Positions 47,646 through 57,326 of a DNA stretch of 64,000 nucleotides are shown piece after piece. Position 1 is the first letter of the stretch. Each line of letters opens with the position of its first letter. The stretch spans positions 1,674,001 through 1,738,000 of the forward strand of contig NC_014924.1 of the NCBI RefSeq assembly GCF_000185965.1. Direction: 5' to 3'. This DNA comes from Pseudoxanthomonas suwonensis 11-1. Its GTDB lineage: Bacteria > Pseudomonadota > Gammaproteobacteria > Xanthomonadales > Xanthomonadaceae. Both the position numbers and the translations under genes were made by a program. The notes beneath the pieces were generated by a model. It did not search any database. It was not told where the DNA came from and worked only from the letters and a program-made list of their open reading frames with translations.

Positions 47646-48896
47646 ATGCCTGGTCCGGTAATCCAGCTGCCCGGGCTTGCCATCGTCGGCGGTGGTCCAG
47701 CCGGCCTGATGGCCGCCGAAGTGGCGCGCGCGGCCGGGATCGAAGTCGATCTTTACGAGGCCAAGGGCTCGGTCGGCCGCAAGTTCCTGATCGCCGGCAA
47801 GGGTGGGCTCAACCTCACCCATGCCGAGCCCATGCCCGGTTTCGCCCGCCGCTACGGCGTGCGCGGGACCGAGGTTGCCGCCTGGCTGGCGGACTTCGGC
47901 GCGGACGAGCTGCGCCAGTGGGCGCGCGGGCTGGGCGTGGAGACCTATGTCGGCAGCTCCGACCGGGTGTTCCCGCTGGACCGCAAGGCCGCCCCGCTGC
48001 TGCGCGGCTGGGTGCGGCGCCTGAAGGAACAGGGCGTGCGCTTCCACGTGCTGCACCGCTGGGAAGGCTGGGATGCCGACGGCCACCTGCGTTTCAGCAC
48101 GCCCGAGGACGAAGTCCTGGTACGTGCGCCGGCCACGGTGCTGGCGACGGGCGGTGGCAGCTGGCCGCAGCTGGGCTCGGATGGCGCCTGGGTGGATGCG
48201 GTTGCAGCCGCGGGTATCGACGTGGCGCCGCTGGTGCCTTCCAACTGCGGCTTCGACATCGGCTGGAGCCAGCATTTCGCGAACCGCCATGCGGGTGCCC
48301 CGCTCAAGCCGGTGATCGCCCACTGGCAGGACCCGGACGGAAGCTGGCGTTCGCTGCAGGGCGAATGCGTGGTCACCACCACCGGCATCGAAGGCAGCCT
48401 GGTCTATGCGCTGTCGGTGCCGCTGCGCGATGCGATCAGCCGCGATGGGCACGCCATCCTGCACCTGGACCTGGTGCCCGGGCGCGACTTGGAGCGTCTG
48501 CGTAGCGACCTGGCCAAGCCACGCAAGGGGCGCAGCCTCAGCGAGCACCTGCGCCGCCAGGCCGGCGTGGACGGGGTCAAGGCCTCGTTGCTGCGCGAAG
48601 TGCTCGATGCCCAGGCGATAGCCGACATGGACCTCGTCGCCGCCACGCTCAAGCGCCTGGCGCTGGTGCTCAGGCGTCCACGGCCGATGGCCGAGGCGAT
48701 CAGTACCGGTGGCGGCGTGCGCCTGGAGGCGCTGGACCAGGGCCTGATGGCCACTGCCCGGCCCGGCGTGTTCTGCGCCGGCGAGATGCTGGACTGGGAA
48801 GCGCCGACTGGCGGCTACCTGTTGACCGCGTGCTTCGCCAGCGGCCTGCGCGCGGGCCGTGCCGCGGCGCGATGGCTGCAGGCCGGCCGCGACTGA
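47646..48896 (+). CDS. HI0933/BaiN-like flavoprotein (TIGR03862 type)
   Basis: A 416-residue FAD protein with the dinucleotide motif AIVGGGPAGLMAAEVARAAG, the family signature GRKFLIAGKGGLNLTHAEPM, VLATGGGSWPQLGSDGAWVD and the C-terminal FAD block FCAGEMLDWEAPTGGYLLTA. The sequence fits the TIGR03862 branch of HI0933-like proteins. The enzyme's substrate is unknown. It follows the FKBP gene by 3 bases. Confidence 0.92.
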   Translation: MPGPVIQLPGLAIVGGGPAGLMAAEVARAAGIEVDLYEAKGSVGRKFLIAGKGGLNLTHAEPMPGFARRYGVRGTEVAAWLADFGADELRQWARGLGVETYVGSSDRVFPLDRKAAPLLRGWVRRLKEQGVRFHVLHRWEGWDADGHLRFSTPEDEVLVRAPATVLATGGGSWPQLGSDGAWVDAVAAAGIDVAPLVPSNCGFDIGWSQHFANRHAGAPLKPVIAHWQDPDGSWRSLQGECVVTTTGIEGSLVYALSVPLRDAISRDGHAILHLDLVPGRDLERLRSDLAKPRKGRSLSEHLRRQAGVDGVKASLLREVLDAQAIADMDLVAATLKRLALVLRRPRPMAEAISTGGGVRLEALDQGLMATARPGVFCAGEMLDWEAPTGGYLLTACFASGLRAGRAAARWLQAGRD

Positions 48897-48924
48897 GTCC
48901 GGCAACGGCGGGCCGGCAGCGGGA

Positions 48925-49500
48925 TCAACCCGGCGCCAGCGGCCACTCCCCCAGCACGGCGTAGCGCGTTCCGCCCTGCGTGCGCAGGCTCTGCAGCAGG
49001 GCGAAGCCGCGTACCTGCCATTCCACGGCCGGCACCGGTCGTGGCGGAAAGCGCACGCTGGCGCGGCGACGCACGGTGACATGCGGCGCGAACGCAGGGC
49101 CGGGCGGCAGCCGGATCCGTCGCGCGGCCAGCGCGGCAGCCAGGGCCTGGTGCAGGCTGGCCAGCTGCGGCGGTGGCTCCGAGGGCCGCAACACCCAGAT
49201 CGACTCGCCATGGCCGAAGCATTCGGCCTGGTCCAGTCGCAGGCCGAAACCCGGCAGGCTTACCTGGGCCGCCGCGATGCAGGCGTCCTCGACCAGGGCC
49301 TGCGGCAGCTGCGACCACTCGCCCAGCCAGTGCAGGGTCAGGTGCAGGCGTGCGTCAGGCACCCCTGCGCCACGCTGCGGCGGCAGCACGGCTTCCAGTG
49401 CCTGCTGCGCAGCACGGATCCCGGCCACCACCGGTGGTGCCGGCAGCAGCGCGAAGAACAGGCTGTGGTGTTCGTCGGCGGCGGCGAACAGGTCGTCCAC
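48925..49500 (-). CDS. thpR: RNA 2',3'-cyclic phosphodiesterase ThpR
   Basis: A 191-residue 2H phosphoesterase (formerly 2'-5' RNA ligase). The two HxTx motifs are HLTLHWLG and HVTVRRR. There is no ATG near the start of homology; GTG 49500, 8 bases after the ridA stop, gives MDDLFAAADEHHSLFFALLP and the usual family length. It probably is translated from the ridA message. Confidence 0.9.
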   Translation of the reverse strand: MDDLFAAADEHHSLFFALLPAPPVVAGIRAAQQALEAVLPPQRGAGVPDARLHLTLHWLGEWSQLPQALVEDACIAAAQVSLPGFGLRLDQAECFGHGESIWVLRPSEPPPQLASLHQALAAALAARRIRLPPGPAFAPHVTVRRRASVRFPPRPVPAVEWQVRGFALLQSLRTQGGTRYAVLGEWPLAPG

Positions 49501-49508
49501 GGTGCCGA

Positions 49509-49853
49509 TCAGACCGCGGCTGTGACCACGATCTCGACCTTCCAGGCCGCGTCCGCCAGCCTGGCCTGCACCGTGGCGCGGGCGGGGGTATGGCCCTGCG
49601 GCACCCACTCTTCCCAGGCCTTGTTCATGCCGGCGAACTCGCCGATATCGGCCAGGAAGATCTCCGCGCGCAGGATCTTCGTCTTGTCGCTCCCGGCCTG
49701 GGCCAGCAGCGCATCGATGGCCTCCAGCACCTGGCGGGTCTGGCCGGTGATGTCCTGGCTGGTGTCCTCCGGGATCTGCCCGGCGAGGTAGGCCACGCCG
49801 TTGTGGACGGTCATCTCGGACATGCGCGGGCCGGTTTCGAAACGCTGGATCAT
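49509..49853 (-). CDS. RidA-family enamine/imine deaminase
   Basis: A 114-residue member of the RidA/YjgF family. Visible conserved parts are MIQRFETGPRMSEMTVHNGV, AYLAGQIPEDTSQDITGQTR and ILRAEIFLADIGEFAGMNKA, with PARATVQARLA carrying the substrate-carboxylate Arg. It belongs to the Rid2-like branch by its start, so substrate range is uncertain. It heads a two-gene unit with thpR. Confidence 0.9.
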   Translation of the reverse strand: MIQRFETGPRMSEMTVHNGVAYLAGQIPEDTSQDITGQTRQVLEAIDALLAQAGSDKTKILRAEIFLADIGEFAGMNKAWEEWVPQGHTPARATVQARLADAAWKVEIVVTAAV

Positions 49854-50026
49854 CGGATTTCCCTGTAGGCGGACGTGGAACCCCGCGGGCGCGGCGGCGG
49901 CGCAGGATACAACGCCGCCCGGGACGCACGTGGTCGCCAAAGGTTGCCCCCGAAACCGCAATTCCAGTCAATCCGCGCTCAGCCGGCAGGCATACACTGG
50001 CCCAAGGCATCGACCTGGAGGGGGTC

Positions 50027-51166
50027 ATGTTCGCACTGGCACTGGTGGCGGCCCTGGCCGCATCGCAACCGGCTTCGGTCCCGGCCCCCGGAATCACCGA
50101 TCTGCCTGCCGTCCCGGCGCGACCACCGGCCCGGGTACAGACGCGCGACGAGGTGATGGCGGTTCCGCCGGAACTGCTGGCCCTGCTCCAAGAGCGCGTG
50201 ATCGGTCCGGGTGGGAGCCGCGAGCAGCAGGTCGAGCGCCTCGTCGCCCTGGTGTTCGACAAGGACGGGCTCGCCGTCCAGTACGACAATGACCGCACCC
50301 GCACGGTGGCCGAGACCTGGCGCGACCGCCGCGCCAACTGCCTGTCGTACACCCTGCTGTTCGTGTCCCTTGCGCGGGCCGCCGGGATGGATGCGCAGGT
50401 CCAGGAGGTCGGCGAGGTGCTCTCGTGGTACCAGGACGGCGGCGTGATCTACAGCGCCAACCACGTCAATACCGGCATCCGCAACGGCATCCAGAACCAG
50501 ACCATCGACGTGGACCGCAATATCCTGGTCAGCCGTAGCCGGCCGCGTGGCGTCGACGACGATCGCGCCCTGGCCCACTTCCACAACAACCGCGGCGCCG
50601 AATTGATGGCCGAAGGCGACCTTGGCGGTGCCCTCGCCTCGCTGGAGGCGGCGCTGGAAGAGGACGACAGGTTCGTGCCTGCCTGGAACAACCTGGGCGT
50701 GCTGCTGCAGCGGCTGGACGACACCGGCGGCGCCCGCCGCGCCTTGGAGACCGGGCACCGGCTCGATCCGGACCATGCCTCCACCCTTACCAACCTGGTC
50801 GCGCTTTATCGCCGCATCGGCGAGGACGCGCTGGCACGCAACCATGCGCTGAAGCTCGACCAGATCCAGGCCAACGATCCCTTCCACCAGTTCATGCTCG
50901 CCATGGAATGCGAGAACCGGGGCGACTACGCCTGCGCGATCAGCCACTACCGCGTCGCGATCAGGATCCAGGAAGGCGAGCACCAGTTCCATTTCGGCCT
51001 GGCACGCGCGTACTTCCTCGACGGCCAGCCGGGAAACGCCCAGCGCGAGCTTGGCCGCGCCCTGACCCTGGGCGGTAGCGAACAGGTACGCGAAGTCTAC
51101 CGGCGCAAGCTCGACCACCTGCGGCGCTGGCAGGCTGGCGAGGGCCACGCCCTGTATACGCCCTAG
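50027..51166 (+). CDS. Exported transglutaminase-like/TPR protein, copy 1
   Basis: A 379-residue protein. A short hydrophobic start (MFALALVAALAASQPASVPA) suggests export. A transglutaminase-like core follows with Cys in DRRANCLSYTLLFVSLARAA and His in IYSANHVNTGIR, then TPR repeats (FHNNRGAELMAEGDLGGALA; VPAWNNLGVLLQRLDDTGGA). The catalytic Cys-His pair appears intact, so protease or amidase activity is possible. GGAGGGGG precedes the ATG. The next gene is a close paralogue in the same order. Confidence 0.85.
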   Translation: MFALALVAALAASQPASVPAPGITDLPAVPARPPARVQTRDEVMAVPPELLALLQERVIGPGGSREQQVERLVALVFDKDGLAVQYDNDRTRTVAETWRDRRANCLSYTLLFVSLARAAGMDAQVQEVGEVLSWYQDGGVIYSANHVNTGIRNGIQNQTIDVDRNILVSRSRPRGVDDDRALAHFHNNRGAELMAEGDLGGALASLEAALEEDDRFVPAWNNLGVLLQRLDDTGGARRALETGHRLDPDHASTLTNLVALYRRIGEDALARNHALKLDQIQANDPFHQFMLAMECENRGDYACAISHYRVAIRIQEGEHQFHFGLARAYFLDGQPGNAQRELGRALTLGGSEQVREVYRRKLDHLRRWQAGEGHALYTP

Positions 51167-51243
51167 CCGCGGGATCGAACCGGCGTCCGGCTTTGCCGGA
51201 CCAGCGAATTGCATCTGGTGCAGCACGCAGCGGGAGGTGGGTC

Positions 51244-52392
51244 ATGTATGCACTGGCATTGGCGGCGGCGCTGGCCGCGGCACCCATGGAGGGCCTGCCC
51301 GCTCCGGCGACGGTGTCGGAGCCGTCCACCCTGCCCACGGTCCAGGCGACCCAGTACATCCCCGGCATCGACGAGGTGCTGGAGATCCCGCCCGGGCTGC
51401 GGGCGATGCTGCAGGAGCGGGTGATCGCGCCCGGCGGCAACCGCGAGAAACGCCTGGAGCGACTCGCTGCCATGGTCCTGGAGGCCGATGGCCTGGCCCT
51501 GGCCTACGACAACGACCGCACCCGCACCGTGGCCGAGACCTTCCGCGACCGGCGCGGCAACTGCCTGTCCTTCACCCTGCTGTTCGTCGCCCTCGCCCGG
51601 GCGGCCGGGATGGAGGCGAACGTGCAGGAAGTCAGCGAGGTCCTGGCCTGGTACCGGGATGCGGGCGTGATCTACGGCGCCAGCCATGTCAACGCCGGCA
51701 TCCGCAGCGGCATCCGCCTGCACACCCTGGACCTGGAGCGCAACATCCTCGCCATGCGCGACAGCCCGCGGAGGATCGACGACACGCGTGCCCTCGCCCA
51801 CTTCCGCAACAACCGCGGCGCCGAGCTGATGGCCGCGGGTGACCTCGGCGGCGCACGTGCGCAGCTCGACGCCGCGACCGAGGCCGACCCCGGCTTCGTG
51901 CCGGCCTGGAACAACCTCGGCGTGCTGGAAATGCGTGCCGGGAACATCGAGGCGGCCACGCGCGCGCTTCGCACCGCCTGGAGCCTGGCCCCGGAACACA
52001 CGGCCACCCTGTCCAACCTGGTGAAGCTGTATGAGCGCAGCGGCCAGTCCCGGGAGGCTGCGGACTTCGTCGCCCGCCTGGAACAGGTGCGGCGCAACGA
52101 CCCGTTCGCCCAGTTCGTGCTCGCCCTGGGCTGCGAGGAGACCGGCAACTACGCCTGCGCGGTCACCCACTACCGCAACGCCATCCGCCTGCAGGCACGC
52201 CAGCACGCGTTCCACTTCGGCCTGGCGCGGGCCTACTTCCTGGGTGGCGAGCTGGACCTTGCGCGGCGCGAGATGGCGCGCGCGGCGAGGCTCGGCGACA
52301 CCGACCGGGTCCGCGAGATGTACCGGCGCAAGCTGGACCACCTGGAGCGCTGGCCTGGCATCGAGGACGGACACGCCTTGAACGCACGCTAG
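51244..52392 (+). CDS. Exported transglutaminase-like/TPR protein, copy 2
   Basis: A 382-residue paralogue of the preceding gene, aligned over its whole length: NDRTRTVAETFRDRRGNCLS, GVIYGASHVNAGIRSGIR, FRNNRGAELMAAGDLGGARA and YRRKLDHLERWPGIEDGHAL. The Cys and His are kept. Even the context before the ATG (GGAGGTGGGTC) resembles copy 1 (GGAGGGGGTC), so the duplication included the leader. Divergence is substantial, so the duplication is not recent. The S4 protein gene begins 9 bases after its stop. Confidence 0.85.
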   Translation: MYALALAAALAAAPMEGLPAPATVSEPSTLPTVQATQYIPGIDEVLEIPPGLRAMLQERVIAPGGNREKRLERLAAMVLEADGLALAYDNDRTRTVAETFRDRRGNCLSFTLLFVALARAAGMEANVQEVSEVLAWYRDAGVIYGASHVNAGIRSGIRLHTLDLERNILAMRDSPRRIDDTRALAHFRNNRGAELMAAGDLGGARAQLDAATEADPGFVPAWNNLGVLEMRAGNIEAATRALRTAWSLAPEHTATLSNLVKLYERSGQSREAADFVARLEQVRRNDPFAQFVLALGCEETGNYACAVTHYRNAIRLQARQHAFHFGLARAYFLGGELDLARREMARAARLGDTDRVREMYRRKLDHLERWPGIEDGHALNAR

Positions 52393-52401
52393 ACTTGGCT
52401 G

Positions 52402-52623
52402 ATGGAAACCATCGATTTCGAGCTCCAGGGCGAGCATGTGGAACTGAACCAGCTGCTCAAGCTGGTTGGACTATGCGACAGCGGCGGCGCCGGCAAGGCC
52501 CTGGTGGCCAGTGGCGTGGTCGAGGTCGATGGCATCCAGGAGCTGCGCAAGACCTGCAAGATCCGCGCGGGCCAGGTCGTCACCGCGCCCGGCGTCGAGG
52601 TGCGGGTCCTGCCCCTCGGGTGA
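52402..52623 (+). CDS. YbcJ-like S4-domain RNA-binding protein
   Basis: A 73-residue protein consisting of one S4 domain: IDFELQGEHVELNQLLKLVG, CDSGGAGKALVASGVVEVDG and KIRAGQVVTAPGVEVRVL. It matches the YbcJ/RNA-binding S4 family (COG2501). Its role is not firmly known, though ribosome or tRNA binding is suspected. It is 9 bases downstream of the TPR paralogue. Confidence 0.9.
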   Translation: METIDFELQGEHVELNQLLKLVGLCDSGGAGKALVASGVVEVDGIQELRKTCKIRAGQVVTAPGVEVRVLPLG

Positions 52624-52711
52624 GCCGGCTCCCGCCGGTCGCCGTCGGGCCGCGGCAGTCTCCTAGAATGGCGGGCGAAGCGGCCGTCCCGGCCGCAAGC
52701 AAGCGAACCGG

Positions 52712-53326
52712 ATGAAGCATCACCTGCCCGAGTGGCTGCAGGGTTGGCTGGGCACGATCGTGCCGATCGGCCAGGCCCTGCTGATCGTCCTTGCCGCCTG
52801 GCTGCTGCAGCAGCTGGTGCGCCGCCTCGTGCGGCGGCTGATGGACAGGCGCGGGCTGCCCCCGGAGATGGGGGTGGTCCTGCACCGGGTCTCGGCTGCC
52901 CTGATCGGCTTCGGCGCGCTGCTGATGGTGCTGGAGCGGCTGGGTGTGTCCGGCACCGTGCTGTGGACCGCCTTCACCAGCTTCGCCGCGGTCGGCGCGG
53001 TGGCGTTCTTTGCCGCCTGGAGCGTGCTGTCCAACATCTTCTGCACGGTGCTGATCTTCACCACCCGCCCGTTCCGCCTGTACGACTACATCGAGGTGGT
53101 CGAGAACGGCGAGAAACCCGGGCTCAAGGGCCGGGTGGTCGACATCAACCTGATCTACACCACCCTGCAGGAAGTGCCGCGCGATCCGGAACATGCGGGC
53201 AGCAGCCTGCAGGTGCCCAACAGCCTGTTCTTCCAGCGCGTGGTCCGGCGCTGGCGTGGCAGCGAGGTCCCGGTGGCGTGGATGGCGCCGCCTGCCGCGG
53301 CCGTGATCGAGGGTGGATCGACGTAA
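52712..53326 (+). CDS. Small MscS-family mechanosensitive channel protein
   Basis: A 204-residue membrane protein with three predicted hydrophobic segments (IGQALLIVLAAWLLQQLV, VSAALIGFGALLMVLERLG, FAAVGAVAFFAAWSVLSNIF) followed by a short beta domain (TRPFRLYDYIEVVENGEKPG, VPNSLFFQRVVRRW). The TM3-like helix and the beta domain match MscS; the large C-terminal cytoplasmic vestibule of E. coli MscS is missing, as in other short family members. It probably responds to osmotic downshift. Confidence 0.85.
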   Translation: MKHHLPEWLQGWLGTIVPIGQALLIVLAAWLLQQLVRRLVRRLMDRRGLPPEMGVVLHRVSAALIGFGALLMVLERLGVSGTVLWTAFTSFAAVGAVAFFAAWSVLSNIFCTVLIFTTRPFRLYDYIEVVENGEKPGLKGRVVDINLIYTTLQEVPRDPEHAGSSLQVPNSLFFQRVVRRWRGSEVPVAWMAPPAAAVIEGGST

Positions 53327-53344
53327 GCGGCCCGGACTGGAGAC

Positions 53345-53611
53345 TCAGCGCAGCTGGCTGTCCTTGCTGCCGCGCCGGTTGTAGCCGGCGAAGTTCGCCT
53401 CCTCCTCGTCCTGCGCGGCCTGGCAGGTCACGCAGAGGCGCACGCCGGGCACCGCGCGGCGGCGCGCCTCGGGGATCGGTGCATCGCATTCCTCGCAGCG
53501 TTCCAGGCTCGGGCCCTTGGGCAGCCGTGAGCGCGCGCGCTCGACCCCGTCCTTGACGGTCGCGTCGATCTGTTCGTTGACGGCGTTGTCGCCCGCCCAT
53601 CCGGTCGCCAT
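53345..53611 (-). CDS. DksA/TraR-type zinc-finger protein (YbiI-like)
   Basis: An 88-residue protein with a single C4 zinc finger: CEECDAPIPEARR and GVRLCVTCQ. It lacks the long coiled-coil prong of DksA, so it belongs to the short YbiI/TraR-like group. RNA polymerase binding is possible but unproven. ATG 53611 gives the normal family length. It converges with the MscS gene (18 bases between stops). Confidence 0.9.
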   Translation of the reverse strand: MATGWAGDNAVNEQIDATVKDGVERARSRLPKGPSLERCEECDAPIPEARRRAVPGVRLCVTCQAAQDEEEANFAGYNRRGSKDSQLR

Positions 53612-53886
53612 GGGACACCTCCTGCTCGGCAGTACAGATACAGCCTGCCCCGGCCTATGTGAATCCCCGGCAAGTGCTGCTCGCTCTCCCGGCCAGTCTC
53701 CATTCTCTTCCGTGGGGGGGAGGCGCCAGGTCCTGTGGGCACGGGCCGGGCGCGGAGCGGGCTCCGGGGAGTGAGGGCCAGCCAATTGGAGATGGCACCG
53801 GTTCTTGCCAAGGCATGGCGCACTTCGACGACCGCCCCTCGCCGCCCGCCCGATCTTCTCCCGATCCCTCTCCGATGCGAGCGGCT

Positions 53887-54324
53887 CTAGCCGCACCTCC
53901 CTTCCAGATCATCGAGGATCGGACACTCCGGCCGCTCATCGCCGTGGCACTGGCTGGCCAGCGCCTCCAGGGTGCGCTGCATCGCCTGCATCTGGGCGAT
54001 GCGCTCGCCCAGTTCGGCCGCGTGTTGCAGCGCGAGCTGCCTGACATCGGCGCTGGCGCGGGAACGGTCCGACCACAGCGCCAGCAGCAGGCCGATCTGC
54101 TTCATGCCAAAACCCAGCGCCCGCGCCCGGCTGATGAAGCGCAGGCGGTGCACATCGGCTTCGGCGTACAGCCGGTAGCCGGCAGCCGTGCGCGGCGGCG
54201 GCGGGACCAGGCCGATCTCCTCGTAGTGGCGGATCATCTTGGCGGACACGCCCGAGCGTGCAGCGGCCTCGCCTATGGAATGCAGGCCGTCGCCTGCCGC
54301 GGGTGCCTTCGCGCCGCGGCTCAC
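53887..54324 (-). CDS. cueR: Copper-responsive MerR-family regulator CueR
   Basis: A 145-residue MerR-type regulator: winged helix [20 protein letters not shown] with [17 protein letters not shown], a long dimerisation helix, and the metal loop [15 protein letters not shown], whose two Cys eight residues apart match the Cu(I) site of CueR. It starts with GTG and overlaps the copA stop by four bases (GTGA). It should act on the perfect operator upstream of copA and thereby control its own operon. Confidence 0.94.
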   Translation of the reverse strand: MSRGAKAPAAGDGLHSIGEAAARSGVSAKMIRHYEEIGLVPPPPRTAAGYRLYAEADVHRLRFISRARALGFGMKQIGLLLALWSDRSRASADVRQLALQHAAELGERIAQMQAMQRTLEALASQCHGDERPECPILDDLEGRCG

Positions 54325-56801
54325 GACTTCTTCCCCGCGTCCGCCGCCGGACGCCAGTGCCGCAGCAGCAGGGTATTGGCCACCACGCTGACCGAGGAGA
54401 ACGCCATCGCCGCGCCAGCCAAGGCCGGACTGAGCAGGCCGGCGGCGGCCAGCGGGATGCCGATGACGTTGTAGCCGAAGGCCCAGAACAGGTTCTGGTG
54501 GATCTTGCCGGTGGTGCGCCGGGACACGTCGATGGCGTCGGCCACCAGTTGCGGTTGCGAGCGCATCAGGGTGATCGCCGCGGCGTGCATGGCCACGTCG
54601 GTGCCCGAGCCCATGGCGATGCCGACATCGGCGGCGGCCAGCGCCGGGGCGTCGTTGATGCCGTCGCCGACCATCGCCACCACGCCGCCGGACTTCAGTG
54701 CCTCGATGGCGGCGACCTTCTGCTCCGGGCGTACCTCGGCCTGGACCTCGTCGATGCCCAGCGCCTGCGCCACCGCGCCAGCGGCACCGCGGTTGTCGCC
54801 GGACAGCATCACCGTGCGCACGCCCATCGCGCGCAGGCGCTCGATGGCAAGGCGCGCACCCGGGCGCGGCTGGTCGCGGAAGGCCAGCAGGCCGCGCAGT
54901 ACGCGCTGGCCGCCCTGCTCCACCGCCAGCCAGGACAGGGTGTGGCCGCTGGCTTCCAGCTCACGGGCCCGCGGCAGCAGCGCGTCCACGGCCACGCCAG
55001 CCTCCTGCATCAGGGCCAGGTTGCCGATCCAGGCCATGCGCCCGTCCACCCTGCCGCGCACGCCACGACCGGGCAGTGCCTGCAGTTCGTTCGCCGGTGC
55101 CGCCTGCACGCCCTCGTGCAGCACGGCCTGGGCCAGCGGATGTGCGCTGTGCTGCTGCAGCGCCGCGGCCAGCGCCAGCAGTGCATCGCGATCGCCATCC
55201 ATCGGGATTGCTTCCAGCAGGCGCGGCTCGCCCACGGTCAGCGTGCCGGTCTTGTCGAAGGCCACCACCTGGATCGAGCGTGCCAGCTCCAGTGCGTGAG
55301 CGTCCTTGACCAGGATGCCGGCACGCGCGGCCACGCCGGTGCCGGCCATGATCGCGGTTGGCGTGGCCAGGCCCAGGGCACAGGGACAGGCGATCACCAG
55401 CACCGAGACCGCATTGAGGATGGCGCGGTCCCAGTCGCCGGTAGCGAGTCCCCAGCCCAGCAGGGTCAGCAGGGCCAGCACCAGGATCACCGGCACGAAC
55501 ACCGCGGCGACCCGGTCCACGGTGCGCTGGATCGGTGCCTTCACCGCCTGCGCGTCCTCGACCAGGCGCACGATGCGCGACAGCGCGGTCTCGGCGCCCG
55601 TGGCCGCGGTGCGCACCACGACCACGCCATCGGCGTTCACCGCGCCGGCCGTGACCCGGTCGCCCGGGTCCTTGGCCACCGGCACCGATTCACCGGTGAC
55701 CAGGGACTCGTCGGCATGGGTGCGGCCCTCCTCGACGATACCGTCCACCGGGAAGCGCTCGCCGGGCCGCACCACCACCAGGTCGCCCACCGCCACCTGT
55801 TCGACCGGCACTTCGGATTCGCCCTGCGGCGTGCGCAGTCGCGCCGTGGTCGGACGCAGCGCCTGCAGGGCGCGGATCGCCCCGGTGGTCTGGCGCTTGG
55901 CGCGTCCCTCCAGGAACTTGCCCAGCAGGACCAGGGTGATGATCGCGGCCGAACCCTCGAAGTACAGCGGTGCGTGCGCGCCCTCGCGCAGCAGGTGGAA
56001 CACGCTCAGGCCGTACGCCGTGGTCGTGCCCAGCGCCACCAGCAGGTCCATGTTTCCGGTGCCGGCGCGCAGCGCGCCCCAGCCCGCACGGTAGAAGCGC
56101 GCGCCCAGCCAGAACTGCAGCGGCGTGGCGAGCACGAGCTGGAGCCAGCCCGGCAGCATCCAGTGCCTGCCGAACGGCATGCCGACCATCGGCAGGACCA
56201 GTGGCGCGGCCAGCACGATGGCGATGGCCAGGTGGCGGGCCTCGGCGGACAGCTTCGGCTTTGCAGGCGTCGTGGTGGTCGCAGCGCCACGGGCGCCAAC
56301 CCCGGCGGCAGGAGATTCCGCTCCCGCGTCTCCCGACGCAGGCGCTTCCGGCGCGGCAATCCGGTAACCGGCCTTGCGCACGGCCTCGGCCAGCACGGCT
56401 GGATCGACCGGGCCGGCGGTATGCACCCGCGCCCGCTCGGTCGCCAGGTTGACCGAAACCCCGACCACGCCCGGCACCGCGGCCAGGGCCCGTTCCACCC
56501 GGCCCACGCAGGATGCGCAATGCATGCCTGCGATCGCCAGGTCGGCCTCGCCCGCCGGCACGCGGTAGCCGGCCTTCTCCACCGCGGCGACCACTTCGGC
56601 CGCAGGCGGCAGCGATGCCCCACGGATCTCGGCCATTGCGCTGACCACGTTGACGCTGACTGATTCCACGCCAGGCAACGCCGCCAGGGCGCGCTCGACC
56701 CGCCCGGCGCAGGACGCACAGCTCATGCCTTCGACGGGCAGGCGAATTGACGCGGAAGGGCCGCTGGGGGCGGCAGGCACGACGGTGTTCTGGGTATCCA
56801 T
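54321..56801 (-). CDS. copA: Copper-exporting P1B-type ATPase CopA
   Basis: CopA pumps Cu(I) out of the cytoplasm. The 826-residue protein has two HMA domains (GMSCASC with Cys 28 and 31; GMHCASC with Cys 95 and 98), eight membrane segments, the TGES phosphatase motif in [12 protein letters not shown], the metal-site CPC in [35 protein letters not shown] and [10 protein letters not shown]. The ATG at 56801 lies at most one or two bases after the predicted transcription start, so the message would be almost leaderless. The linker after HMA2 is Ala/Gly-rich. cueR is in the same operon. Confidence 0.97.
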   Translation of the reverse strand: MDTQNTVVPAAPSGPSASIRLPVEGMSCASCAGRVERALAALPGVESVSVNVVSAMAEIRGASLPPAAEVVAAVEKAGYRVPAGEADLAIAGMHCASCVGRVERALAAVPGVVGVSVNLATERARVHTAGPVDPAVLAEAVRKAGYRIAAPEAPASGDAGAESPAAGVGARGAATTTTPAKPKLSAEARHLAIAIVLAAPLVLPMVGMPFGRHWMLPGWLQLVLATPLQFWLGARFYRAGWGALRAGTGNMDLLVALGTTTAYGLSVFHLLREGAHAPLYFEGSAAIITLVLLGKFLEGRAKRQTTGAIRALQALRPTTARLRTPQGESEVPVEQVAVGDLVVVRPGERFPVDGIVEEGRTHADESLVTGESVPVAKDPGDRVTAGAVNADGVVVVRTAATGAETALSRIVRLVEDAQAVKAPIQRTVDRVAAVFVPVILVLALLTLLGWGLATGDWDRAILNAVSVLVIACPCALGLATPTAIMAGTGVAARAGILVKDAHALELARSIQVVAFDKTGTLTVGEPRLLEAIPMDGDRDALLALAAALQQHSAHPLAQAVLHEGVQAAPANELQALPGRGVRGRVDGRMAWIGNLALMQEAGVAVDALLPRARELEASGHTLSWLAVEQGGQRVLRGLLAFRDQPRPGARLAIERLRAMGVRTVMLSGDNRGAAGAVAQALGIDEVQAEVRPEQKVAAIEALKSGGVVAMVGDGINDAPALAAADVGIAMGSGTDVAMHAAAITLMRSQPQLVADAIDVSRRTTGKIHQNLFWAFGYNVIGIPLAAAGLLSPALAGAAMAFSSVSVVANTLLLRHWRPAADAGKKS

Positions 56802-56815
56802 GGGCTACATGGTGG

Positions 56816-56836
56816 ACCTTCCCATGATGGGAAGGT
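56816..56836 (-). promoter_or_regulatory. CueR operator/promoter of copA
   Basis: ACCTTCCCAT-G-ATGGGAAGGT is a perfect 10-bp inverted repeat matching CueR sites (ACCTTCC-N7-GGAAGGT). On the minus strand it lies between a TTGACC -35 and a weak CACCAT -10 with the 19-base spacing typical of MerR-type promoters. It supports the copper-responsive call for both genes. Confidence 0.92.
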
Positions 56837-56842
56837 CAAGCG

Positions 56843-56926
56843 GGGATTCGGGATTCGGGATTCGGGATTCGGGATTGGTGATTGGTGATTCGGGATTGGT
56901 GATTGGTGATTCGGCATTCGTGATTC
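56843..56926. repeat. Twelve-unit heptamer array (GKGATTS)
   Basis: Twelve contiguous 7-base units: four GGGATTC, then GGGATTG, GTGATTG, GTGATTC, GGGATTG, GTGATTG, GTGATTC, GGCATTC, GTGATTC. It begins 7 bases beyond the CueR operator, directly upstream of the copA -35. Members of the same family lie in the flgE-flgF gap. Confidence 0.95.
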
Positions 56927-56982
56927 GCAGGGCCGCCCGCGACTCGTCACGCGCCAGGCCACGAGCCTTGGCGGAAGGACGC

Positions 56983-57012
56983 GTAGTCCGGGTAAGCGCA
57001 GCGCACCCGGGG
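56983..57012 (+). repeat. GTAG-headed hairpin (REP/SMAG-like)
   Basis: GTAG followed by CCGGGT (56988-56993) and ACCCGG (57005-57010) around AAGCGCAGCGC. The GTAG head and stem resemble REP-type palindromes of Stenotrophomonas/Xanthomonas. The remaining bases to 57326 contain no supported gene. Confidence 0.75.
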
Positions 57013-57326
57013 ACGCCGGACGAAGTAGCCCCTCCGGATTCGCCGAAGACGCGTTGCGCCGGTTGTGTCCCGGCAGCAGCCATGGATGGCCGCGGTAGCG
57101 AGTACGCACATGGATGTGCGCCCGGCGCCCGGCGGCCGGGGCCCGGCGCGACGCGGCTCCTTCCGAAGTCCGCGCTTGTAACCGAATTGGATCACCCGCG
57201 TGCGACTTGTCGCCCGCCAGGGGCCCAGCCCTCTCCCCTACCCGCTCCGCGCCCGCAGGACGCGGCTGTTCGACGGCATGACCAGCAATGGCGCGAGAGC
57301 CATGCCGTCCCGCCCGGGGCGAGGGA

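Noticed and set aside
53612-53886. Search for a gene between the DksA-like gene and cueR
   Set aside because: Frames here are short, mostly antisense or low complexity, and no start with a ribosome-binding site was found.
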